Assembly (NCBI RefSeq): GCF_001949145.1
Contig: NW_019091373.1
Location: 196,460 to 239,465 of the forward strand
Reading direction: 5' to 3'
Source of the DNA: Acanthaster planci
Lineage: Eukaryota; Echinodermata; Asteroidea; Valvatida; Acanthasteridae
Length of the DNA: 43,006 nucleotides
Each line of letters starts with the position of its first letter. The stretch's first letter is position 1. Under the pieces are notes generated by a model. That model did no database searches. It had not been told where the DNA came from and saw only the letters and a list, made by a program, of their open reading frames with translations. Below, one piece after another: positions 20,801 through 30,684 of this stretch. Both the position numbers and the translations under genes were made by a program.

Positions 20801-23800
20801 TGTGCAGTGGGTCATCCCAACATGTTATGTAAAAACGTACCATATCTTTTTCATACACAGAATCCTTACAGTCCTGTGTGAACAACCCTTGTGGAAATAC
20901 TATTTTCAAAATCAGTCATTCACATTTTCCTGTGGTACCATTTCTTCCCATAGTCAAGACTGCAGCCGATTATTTTCACATTTATGTAACTCTTTCTGGG
21001 CTTAATTATATGAAAGGCCACTTCGAACCAGCAATGCAACTGTACCCAAAGGTCTGGTTCCAAGTAGTATTCTATGGCAGCCCAACTATCTTGTGAAGTT
21101 AGTCAGAACACTAATAACCATAGTGCTTGCTTGAATTGGCTTTATACTGATGCCTAAACTGCAAATAGGTTTACAGCGTGTCTTTCTAAGAGTACATGAG
21201 ATTCCTCACTCACCACCATATAATTCTCCCAAATCTTCCAGTTCTCGTAGAGGCATCTAATGGCTTCCTGGAGAGTCTTGAAAGCTCTAGGTCTAATTGA
21301 CAGACAAAATGACAGCAAGAGTGCTCAACTGGTTACAATTTCCTGATATGAATGAAAAATATGATGTTAGTCATAATGCCAGAAGTATTTGACTGCATAT
21401 CCTTTTTGATATATAAACTAACGTTTTAAAGCACAGACCTCCAAAAGGGTAGTTGACCTATGTACTGGGAATTGTCCACATTATATTGCTGGCAGAATAT
21501 GGAGTTATTGCTGACAAGATGTAAGTTTTATGAACAAGGATTAGCACCAAGATAAAATGGGACAAACATCCAAGAGTTTACAATACGTTGACCAATCACA
21601 ATGTGCGAAATCTGTTGACCCTCCCAAACACTCGATGGGCCAACAAGTTTCACGCACTGTGATTGGTCAACACGTTGCAAACTCTTGGAGGTGCACTAAT
21701 GTGAAATGCGCGTATTGGGTTTTGTACAATATGATCTTTTGCCCAAGGAAGTGCTGGTACTTACTTTTGCTTGAGATTGATGTAAGCCGATGACAAGTTA
21801 TTCCATGCTTTACCATTCTGAAAAAAAAGACTCCGATCAGGATATTATGCAATTCTCTTTGAAGAACAAACTCATCAGAGAAAGCATTCAATTCAACCAC
21901 AATTGGTTAATACGAAGCAAAAAAGTAGAGACTACTGATAGCTAGTACAGCAGAGGCATGCTTACATCGCTTTCCAAGGTGACACATTTCCTGTAGGCTT
22001 TGGCAGCTGTTTCATGATTGTTTGCCTTGGTAGCTGAGTAGCCTAGCCAAAACCAGGCATGGTACTGCAAAGAACAATATCAACCAGTTGTCACATTTCA
22101 TTACATCCTCTTTTGCACCACATTGTCAAAGTTGCTACGCTGAACAGGTTGAACTGATCAGGAATATTGCCAAATTATGATCCTGTGTACAACTGCACCT
22201 AGCTCAAAGTAGAGCCTGACAATCAAGGGCAATTACGGGGAAATTCCAAACCTAAGCCCTCCTCCCAAGATCAAGCAGCATTTAGAAATCCCACCCTGCC
22301 CAAAGGCAACCCTGGAACAAATCCAAGCTGACCTGAACAGGGTTTTTCTGCAGTGAGATCTCCAGGCACTCGATGCTCTTCTCCCAATTTTCTTCTTCAA
22401 GGTACTGCAGGCCCAACGATCGCATGGCCCTGGCATTCCGCTGGCCAGACACCTCCCAGGCCTTCTCGTAATACTGCTTGTCCTTCTTGAAATCCCCCAG
22501 CAGGCACCAGAGTGTTGGCGTTTCCTTGATGGCCAGCTGATCACGGATCACCTTCACGGCCTTGGCAGGCAGGAGGGATCACAATTAAGAGATAGAGTAA
22601 CCTTTTTCCTTTCAATCCTAACATCAGTGCGACACAGCCTATCAACATGTAATTCTAAGAAAACCATGAACACTGCTGACAACAGGGTAACTGGTGAATG
22701 ACCGCAGTAAACACAAATATCATGACCAAAACTACAGTGCCACAGGTCAGCATCTCCTACCTTGTTATTTTCAACGAGTGTTATAGGGAAGCAAGGTTTC
22801 AAAATATCCAAATCTGAATCAAAACTTCTTTTCATTCTTTGTCAGTAAACTCATTTTCTTTGACCAAAATGCAAATATCAGTAACAAACGGATTAATACC
22901 AGGGCAATCTGTGCATTTCAATTACCTTGTCTGGTTTTTCTAATAGCCGGTAGCACTTAATGACATCCTCCCACATTTCTAGCCTGACATAGACTTCTAA
23001 GGCAGCAGTCACTACACCAAGACTCATTAACAGGCTAGCCAGCTCACCCTGTCCAGAAAAGTAAATGAAAGAGATATTAGCCACATTCTAGAGAGGACTC
23101 AACAACTGCAAATGGCCCAATGATCTGAACCCAGAGTAGGCTAGGACAGACCCTATCCTCTAACTCTCACAACTACATAAGAATTAGAATAAGTTCTTTT
23201 TCTATGGAAAACAATTGAACTCCAACAGATCAAAACATATAATGTCCTAAACAAGACATTTATCAAAATCAAGACTAAAAAGACAAGAGTTTTTGACACA
23301 TTATAACTGCACTACATGACCAAAACAAGAGATCCCTTTTTTAAAGGACAAGATTTGTCCCTGGAGTAGTAAATAAAAATGTAACTACACCTTTTGTGTG
23401 GGTATTAACCCCAAACTGTTATCAACAAAGGATGAGTTTTAAGACAGCTTGATGAGAAACAAAAACCGGACATATCCTACCTCCATTGTCCATTTGGGTG
23501 GAAGGCACACAGCGTGCAGTAACTCCAACCTGTTAATCACGGGGCACTCTGACTCCTTAAACTGGTCCACCAGTAACTGTGAATTAAATGGTTCAGTATA
23601 ACATCTAATGAATCACTTGATTCCCACAGTAAGCAAATAGTCTAATGTGACAAGCCTGGGAAATTTTATGGAGTCAAAAAAATCACCTGTGTCTGTGGAT
23701 CTGTGGATAGAGCAAAACAAAAGATGTCTAGTGATATTCAACACTGTTGGTGTAGGTCTGTTCAACACTATCCTCCAAGGGTATCTGAAGATAATTAAGT

Positions 23801-26800
23801 TGTAGGATTCAGGACTGTCAGGCTTTATCAATCTTTTGCAACAGAAAAGAAATCTTGCACTTTTGAAGAGGTCGGATGAGCTTTACCTCATTTCATTACA
23901 CATTTCCTGTATACTGCCCTTCAAACATCGAAGCTGGTAAATTTTTCAGAATAGTAAATAATTTGCTATGATGATGGGGAATTGTAATTGTCATCCATGA
24001 TTTATGCACACACTCTCCGAAATTCTTTTCAGAGGCAATACCATTAGGCAACTCATCACTGCTACGTAGTTTTTAACCTGGACCAGCTTTTCAAGGCAAG
24101 AGAATCTGAAGCCATAATCTAGGCAGGCAATGCTCTAAACGAACAATGAAATGATTTCTGAAGATGCCACTTTAAGAAATGTTCAGCGTTCTGGAGCAAA
24201 TTAAAGAATTTGAGAATTTAATTCACTCGCGCAGAGGTTTTGACCTTAAAATTACTCTTATGAAAACTATATTTTTTTCAAAGGTCAAACTTTGACACTG
24301 CAAAGTCTCCAAAAGGATGTCACACCCTGCCTTTCCCCTAATAGGACCGTCAAATTTCACCTCACCTGCATCTGCATCATGGCTCTTTCCACCGTCCTTC
24401 CATGATCTTTCTCCAATTGGCATCTAGTCATCAGGGCTAGGGCTTGCACTGACCACACCTTAGGCCGAGTTAGTGCAACCTGTCCAGAACATGGGGGTGA
24501 AGGATACAAGAGGACTAGTTGAGAAGCTAAGAAGCTATGCTATGTCTTGTGGGAGTGTTCAAATATAGAACCTAACACTTCACAATCAGGCAGGTATATT
24601 ACTATGCATTTTCATGTCAACATTATCTATGCTCATACTTAATAACTTTCTCAAGAAGTGGCAATGCTTTTAATTTGGCATTATTTGCATGTATGATGAT
24701 GGTGAATTATTAAATCTCTGTGCATTTCTGCATTTTCATGCCACTTCATTTGGCAATAAACTTGACATCAATGCATCTGGTGTGGTTGTTGGCCAGGTTG
24801 AAAATCTGGTTGTACAGAAAATTGGGAAATAATCCAGGCTTTTCTAGACTGGTCTGCCTTTGTAATTGGTACAATCATTCCAACTTTCTGCCACTTACCA
24901 CAATATAAGCCTTCAATTCCTCCCACAACAGCTCTTCTTTGGGTCTGCTTCGCTTGTGTTCAGTACTGCCAAGGAAATTTATTAAGCTGAATTTCTCTTC
25001 TCTGTAGTGGAATTTGTCCGCTTAGGTATTGTATAAGCAATATGCTAAAATGTAACAATATCATTACAATTTTCTTGTTGAAATGGACTGTCAATATGTG
25101 TATACTGAGCATCATTACTGAATATCGATCTACTGCACCTAGTCAATAAGATCATGGAATTAACATAATATCTAGCTGTTTTATAAAGACTAAATTTGTG
25201 CTTGGTTGGTCTTAAACATGCATTTAAGACCTTGCTTATTTTCAGAACTGTATGAATTTGGAAATTGAGAAAAAAGGAGGAAATTCCCAACTGCAAAAGT
25301 TGTGTACAGTGTTTTTAATTGTAATGGCAGATATGATAGGGAAAAAAAGAGGAAATCAGCTGATCTGAGGAAAGGTTGCATGCCTGGTATTCTCCAACAG
25401 GTTGTGAAGAAAAATTCTCAAGCTTGCTCAGGTGGGTCTCAAACCCATGGTCTTCTGCCTACTACTGCAGATATCTCGACCAACGAGCTTGAAAAGTCAG
25501 AGAGTATTAAATGTTTTCATGCACTCAAATAGCTTGCCAGACAGAAAGCTACCTACCATAGAGCGAGTATCAAGGCTTGCTCAGCACTAGTCAACCGCGG
25601 GATTTGGTCCACATCTGAGTCCTTGAATTTGACAGTATCCAGAAGTGTATCATCGTCAAGGTTGAGATCCTGTCAAGAAAACAGATAAAATCATGTCAAA
25701 ATAGCATCCTCAAAGATTCCAAATAACATTCTTGTTTATTTCAAGAAACCAGCTTGAAATTAATCAGGACTGACATTGGCAGACATTTGTGACAATTTTG
25801 ACAAATCTCAGATTGCCCATTGTCTGCTACCTTTGGAAGACCTTTCACTGCACGGTCTTCTTCTCTTGATGAAGCCGCAGATTCCTCCCAGTCTTCCTGA
25901 TGTTGAACCCTTAGGAATAGTTGTGCTTTGTCTGTCTCTTGGAAGCGTGTTCTCTTTCCCAGAGCACCTAATTTGATCAGTGTTTTTGAAAAAAAGGAAA
26001 AGAAACAAATGAAAGTGTTAATTAATGTAAATCCTCTAATAAGATGTGTAAGTCATAGGGATGACTGGTTTTAAGTTACATTTTAGAGTAATTCCAAGCC
26101 AAGATACTAATTAAATCAAAACACAGGAGTGTCTTAGTTTGAACTGAAGGCTTTTGATCTTCTGGGCAAATTCTGATCAAAGACCTTATTGCTAGGATGT
26201 TCTGATGGTTTATGAAGCACATCATGCATATTTTTCTGTTTGATAGAATGAGTCACACCAAATTTTTTATTCCCCAAACCTGATAGACTGGCTTCAAGTC
26301 CCGCGGTCTTCTTAGCAGTGTGGAGGTGTTCCCTGGCTTTGGTGAATTCATAGTAATACTGACAAATGTGACAGCACTCCAGGTGAAAGATGAGGGGGAG
26401 GTCAATGCACTTTTCCCTGGACATAAGAACCTCATTTTGGTTTACTGTTTGAAAAAAAAAGAAGATGAGAAGAAATAACTGCTCCAATGCTGTTGACGTA
26501 AAATAATACCACCGATGATGTATTTGTGAATGTCTAGTGTTTACATACTTTCTGCAACTATACATTTGGAAGGCCTCATATTAAGGTTTGGTGAATTTAC
26601 CACAGCTTGAGTTAAATCAGTTTTTTTTCACATTTGTTCAACAATTTATTAAGTGGCTATGATTCAATGACAATTCCAATCATACTCGTGTCCATTAATT
26701 CGTGAACCTCCTTGTGGATGAGCGGCGATCGCTCATCCAGAACTTGTTGCTGTATCCACAGGCAACGCAAAGTCCACCAATCAGCTGTCTGCAATAATGA

Positions 26801-29771
26801 AAAGTAACAAAAAGGAGTGAATCACATTTCAGAGAGCTATTGCATTAGCAGGCAAGTCTTCACTCAGATCACAGAATGGGAAACATACATACCATGTCTT
26901 TACTGAAGCAACATGAAGAGACTCAGCGTAAGGATGCCTCCAGTTGTAAAACATGCATAAAGAGAACAGATTGGGATGCGGTTATCTGACTCCCAAACTT
27001 GAACTCACCAAACAACTTGAAAGAATGGCGTTACAGTTCACCAGAATGCAATGTGCCATCAGCAGAAACTCAGGATGGGTGACCAATCGGTAAATGGATG
27101 AGTCATCAGGACTGAGAGTTGACGTTGCAAATTCACGAAATTCTGTGACCTGTTTGAAAGACGGAGTTAAAAATTGAGAGCAAAGTTTGCCTTTGATTCA
27201 GTATCGTTTGAATAAACAAATCTCAAATCATACAAAATAAACGTAACAAAATTATTGCAATAACCCAATTTCTGAGAAATTATGCATTCCCTAACACTTG
27301 TTTCTGCAGGATGTACACTTTGGTTTAAATGTCACCATAAGTGCAGCATTTATATCAATAATAACCTCCAATTTTGTTTGAGAGAGAAAGTGTTATGCCC
27401 CAGCTATAGCATCTGTCCCAACTATAGTTGGGCTCATTCCATTTACAGCTGGGCCTGTCCCAACTAGTGTTGGGCCTGTTCCAACTATAGTTGGGATCAT
27501 GCTATAGTTGGGGCCTAACAAGAGCAACAGATTGTAACTACTAATCTTACAGACAAATTAAACACTAGTGTGAGTTGTGCATATTGTTCCTAAACCCAGA
27601 TACATCAATCTAACCCAATTTTCAGGACAATGTAAAGCCTGACAGCCACTTTCCACGCCATTCCCTGAATCCTCACAGGATAGGGTGGTGTTAATGATCA
27701 TGATAATCCAGTAACAATGTGATCGTGCACAAGTGCAGCTGCAATACCAACATTTGTCTCTTGGCAGAGGCTCTTGGGTAAGACATCTGCAGGGGTGATG
27801 CGGCATGGTGGCCCTGTCCAATTGCTTTGAATGAACAGCTGCAAGCTGGCAACACCGACATACATCACACACAATTCCCTGAGTAAAGAACAAACAGAAA
27901 TGAGACAAGCATTTTGTGACATGCATTTACAAATTAAACATGAAATATATATAAAGCAGAGAAAGGATTGACTCTTATTTCTTGTTAAAACCCAAATCTA
28001 TTTCTAAAGATGGATTTGCGCCAGGGAGATGTTAATTAATTTTAGATTTTTGCTCTGCCTGATGTATCATCTAAAATTATTTAACATATTCCAGTGCAAA
28101 TCCGTCCTTGGAAATAGTTGTTCACGGTACCCGCTGCTACATCTGACTCGAACCAGCCAGCTGACACCCGCAAGCTCGGTGGTCAAGTGATTGAGACGTC
28201 TGCACTAGTAAGCAGGTCGTGGGTTCAAGTCCCACCCGAGTACACTTGTGGGTTTTTCCACAAGCCTTCAGGGGCAAACACTGAGTATACAGTGTTGTAA
28301 TACATGTCCGGCCGGGACAGAAATCCAAAAATAAAAACCCCAAATCCTCATTTGTGGTAGGAACATGTACATACCTAGGTCATACATACGTTGTGAAATT
28401 ATACAAACTGGGCAACAAGAGTGCCAAGTCCTTTATAATTATAAGACAGATGAATTCCATATTTGTGAGCATGATGGATCAATACTAGTACCAGTCTAAT
28501 AGAGAAAGCAAATTGCCAAAATGAGCTTAGAGTGATAGATTTGATGGACACAATTCTTCAGTATGGATCAATCATGCAGAGTTATTAACTGATCTGGTGA
28601 GAAAGATCTTCCCTTCCCAAATTAATGTTCAACAAGCATACATTAGAAGGCACAAGATTACTGGCTAATGGGGGAAACTGACAGATTATGCCATGCCGAC
28701 AGTACAGTGATCAACCAATCGTGTACGTTGACTGATTGTGCCCCATTGAATTGTGCCATTGAATTGCACCTTTTCGCATGAAATTCATTACTGAAAGCAG
28801 CAAGACAGTGAAGTTCTGATTCTTGATACCGGTACTTTCCATAACACAGATAAACTTGTAAGGTATACAATACCTAAAAGTGAGTTCTTCTGGCTCACTT
28901 TTCTGAAGGTATAACTTGACCCTTCTTTGGATGAACTCTGTAAAGTCTAAAGCATCTCCAAGATTATCCTCCTCTGAACCCAGTATTGCCACGGCAACAC
29001 CTCCCAACAGCACCTGCTCAAAGTCTCCCTTAAAGAGAGAACTTGAACAGTCACGCAGACTCCCATCACCTAAATTCATGAAACAAGATAATAGTGCTGG
29101 TTTTTCCGTATTTAACACAGACTTTAATTACTTAAAATACACCCTACACAACATTAAGCAATAATGAAATGTTAACACATACTTTTAAACTTTCATGATA
29201 GGAAAGATCGTCAGTATGCCCCATTACTTCCTTCGTTTACTGTTCGCAAAATTTCTGTTTTGTAAACTCTGTCCCGCATGCCCTGTGCAACCCAATCATG
29301 CCAATATCTATATCAGAAAAGAGTTCCATATCCAGACATCAGTTGATAACCATGCACAAATCCTATAAGACTAGTCTGAAAAAATCCATGTGTTTTATTA
29401 GTTTATGCTTCGATATTTTCCCTGCTTAATTTGACTCTTTAGGACATGTTATCGCTTTCTGATGGCTAATAGATCAGTGTAAGGGAAAATTAATGATGTC
29501 CATCTTGTTCATATATGGAACTCCACAGCTTGAATAACTCCAACTTTAACGCTCCGAACATCAGCAAATGAGCTAAGTTACCATGGTTTAATACTTAAGC
29601 TAAACCATGTCATGAATATACAGTTAAATAGGAATTTCAAGGTATAGAACTGTTGCAAAACACCAAATGTTTACCAATGATTTCAGCTATGCTGGATTTT
29701 GTTTGAAATTGACTGTGACCAGTTTCCAGTAGAAGAATCTCCAAGTTTGTTTGCAGCGATGGCAACTCCAT
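17898..29771 (-). CDS. TTC27: TTC27, tetratricopeptide repeat protein 27 (complete, 21 exons)
   Basis: Exons in transcript order: 29771-29675, 29069-28874, 27878-27752, 27149-27009, 26788-26686, 26444-26280, 25967-25831, 25669-25557, 24965-24899, 24479-24366, 23576-23481, 23048-22926, 22560-22333, 22064-21966, 21817-21765, 21292-21214, 20536-20389, 19893-19757, 19426-19315, 18344-18244, 18008-17898. All phases close, giving 848 aa (human about 843). Landmarks: SLQLFIQSNWTGP (109-121), WWTLRC, FHLECC, GALGKRTRFQE, LEMWEDVIKCY (exon 12), TPTLWCLLGD (507-516), AWNNLSSAYINLKQ, WKIWENY, GEFGEAIKAFHRLMDLREKY, ELFGRLTSQVT. The TPR array lies in the C-terminal half, about residues 453-695. TTC27 is a conserved eukaryotic TPR protein thought to act as a scaffold or co-chaperone-like factor; no enzyme motif is seen. 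The exon 3 donor is uncertain: 27748 paired with a downstream acceptor also keeps frame. The last exon (QQYPED to AQRKE) is the least conserved and rests on splice and phase fit. Confidence 0.95.
18945..19121. mobile_element. Fold-back element with perfect 18-bp central palindrome, TTC27 intron
   Basis: The left arm contains AATGAATGTTTC then GTGCAGTGGTAAG and GTGACGGATGAAAC. The right arm, read on the other strand, contains AATGAATGTTTC then GTGCAGTGGTAAG and GTGACAGATGAAA. Inside is a perfect palindrome GGATGAAACGTTTCATCC (19016-19033). It lies in the intron between exons 19 and 20, is non-coding and MITE-like. Confidence 0.7.
21565..21695. mobile_element. Fold-back element, TTC27 intron 15
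   Basis: The left arm holds TCCAAGAGTTTACAA, CGTTGACCAATCACA and TGTGCGAAA. The right arm, read on the other strand, holds TCCAAGAGTTTGCAA, GTTGACCAATCACAG and TGCGTGAAA. Arms of about 45 bp enclose a loop of about 40 bp. It is MITE-like, with no coding capacity. Confidence 0.7.
25426..25488 (-). mobile_element. tRNA-derived SINE head, TTC27 intron 8
   Basis: On the minus strand this reads like a tRNA: GCTCGTTGGTCGAGA at the 5' end (A-box region), a B-box GGTTTGAGACC, and ACCTGAGC pairing with GCTC at the other end. At about 63 nt it is shorter than a tRNA. A functional tRNA gene is unlikely, and a SINE head or tRNA pseudogene fits better. Confidence 0.5.
27391..27520. mobile_element. 130-bp MITE-like element built on CCAACTATAGTTGG palindromes, TTC27 intron 3
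   Basis: The termini are TGTTATGCCCCAGCTATAGC and, on the other strand, TGTTAGGCCCCAACTATAGC; arms of about 40 bp. Inside are a perfect 16-bp palindrome CCCAACTATAGTTGGG (27417-27432), a second core CCAACTATAGTTGG (27481-27494) and degenerate versions between them (CCCAACTAGTGTTGGG). The GCCCNAACTATAG blocks make the whole element a set of nested hairpins. No open frame is present. Confidence 0.8.
27998..28117. repeat. Long stem-loop (about 120 nt, arms about 50 nt), TTC27 intron 2
   Basis: The left arm has CTATTTCTAAAGATGGATTT, then GCGCCAGGGAGATGTTAA and AATTTTAGAT. The right arm, on the other strand, has CTATTTCCAAGGACGGATTT, then GCACTGGAATATGTTAAA and AATTTTAGAT. The loop is about 20 nt. 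A palindromic MITE is the default reading; a long intronic hairpin transcript is an alternative because it lies within a transcribed intron. Confidence 0.65.
28174..28345 (+). mobile_element. tRNA-derived SINE, TTC27 intron 2
   Basis: The 5' part (28174..28241) is tRNA-like: GCTCGGTGGTCAAGTG in the A-box region, B-box GGTTCAAGTCC, and an acceptor-like CTCGG/CCGAG pair. It is followed by a non-tRNA body (CTTGTGGGTTTTTCCACAAG, a small hairpin) and an A-rich end near 28330. It lies directly after the 120-nt stem-loop. The body and absence of a terminator next to the tRNA part argue against a working tRNA gene. Confidence 0.6.
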
Positions 29772-30684
29772 GCTGAGTAGCATGTGTTTAACAGTATTTC
29801 ACTCTCAGCAAGTTCAGCTTGAGTTCAATGCAGTTTCAGCGTGATCACAATGACCATGGAAGAAGGACACAAAGGAAAACTCATTCATATCAATATAAAG
29901 CAGTTGAACTTCATTCCCAATCCATGTTTTCTTGAAAACTTATCAATCACACAATTTGTGTTTAAATTCAAACGGACCAATCTACGATTCGCACGCAATT
30001 CAACAAGTTAGGCCTATATCATCAGATCACGGTCAGAATTGCCGCACCGTCCATAGACCAAGATGAGAAAAAAACAGGCCTAGGCAGTGTCCGAAACGGG
30101 CTTCCAGAGCTAAGGCTAGGTCTACTGTCTACGCGTCTCCACGCATTTCCAATGGAGCGAAGACCTAGCTCTAAACAGAGATTCGGATGCAGCCCTAGCT
30201 AGACTCTGGTTGCACGTATATTGCATATGTACATGTACAGTACATGTATATCTCGTTGCACGTGCAAGTGGGCGCAGACATCTTGGATATTCTAATTAGA
30301 TACTAGGTTCAAAGGTGAGATGGTTGTTTCCATGTTGGACCGAGCTGGCGTTGTAGAAGTAGTAGTATTATTACGCGTAATTTTAGGAATAAACTAAGAG
30401 ACTAGATCTGAATGAAAATATTTGCCTTAATAATCTAAAAATGCTTTATTTTGTTTTATAAATTAATTATGCTAATAAAATTTCAGAATAAAGTGAGTTA
30501 ATATGGACTAAAAGAAGTACTACTTTGATTGGGTTGCTAAGAAGGGTATGGGTACTTATATTTTGCGATGTGTTGTTCGGCACCGCGATTTTGCGTACAT
30601 TTCAACGTAGATGTCAAATGACATAAATCTGACAAAATTTGAGCAGTTTCTGCATTGTTTTCCAAATCAGATTTCAGATTGACC
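29772..30684. promoter_or_regulatory. Head-to-head interval TTC27/DRC7, probable bidirectional promoter
   Basis: Start codons of the two divergent genes are 913 bp apart, so both promoters and 5' UTRs must lie here unless distal exons exist. Visible signals: a perfect 12-bp palindrome TTGCACGTGCAA containing a CACGTG E-box (30256-30267), alternating TACATGTACA/GTACATGTA just before it (30227-30250), and TAATTA inside TCTAATTAGA (30291-30300). A MITE-like insertion occupies 30075..30203. The AT-rich right part (30370-30530) is featureless. I see no perfect RFX X-box, only a half-site-like GGTTGCTAAG near 30532. Confidence 0.6.
30075..30203 (-). mobile_element. MITE-like repeat, copy A, in the TTC27/DRC7 promoter interval
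   Basis: On the minus strand it carries GCATCCGAATCTCTG, TAGAGCTAGGTCTTCGC, CCATTGGAAATGCG, GGAGACGCGTAGACAG, TAGACCTAGCC and AGCTCTGGAAGCCCG. The same blocks in the same order appear on the plus strand at 41452..41588. Internal AGAGCTAGGTCT and AGACCTAGC..AGCTCT are mutually inverted, giving a fold-back shape. Confidence 0.75.

Noticed and set aside
28174-28241. Possible functional tRNA gene (good B-box and acceptor-like pairing)
   Set aside because: Followed by a SINE body rather than a T-run terminator, and the internal arms do not give a clean cloverleaf; called as a SINE head.
29573-29590. GTTACCATGGTTTA, X-box-like
   Set aside because: Right half does not match and it lies inside TTC27 intron 1, beyond the first coding exon as seen from DRC7.
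30532-30545. Candidate RFX X-box upstream of DRC7 (GGTTGCTAAGAAGG)
   Set aside because: Only the left half-site fits; the right half lacks the expected RNYAAC pattern.
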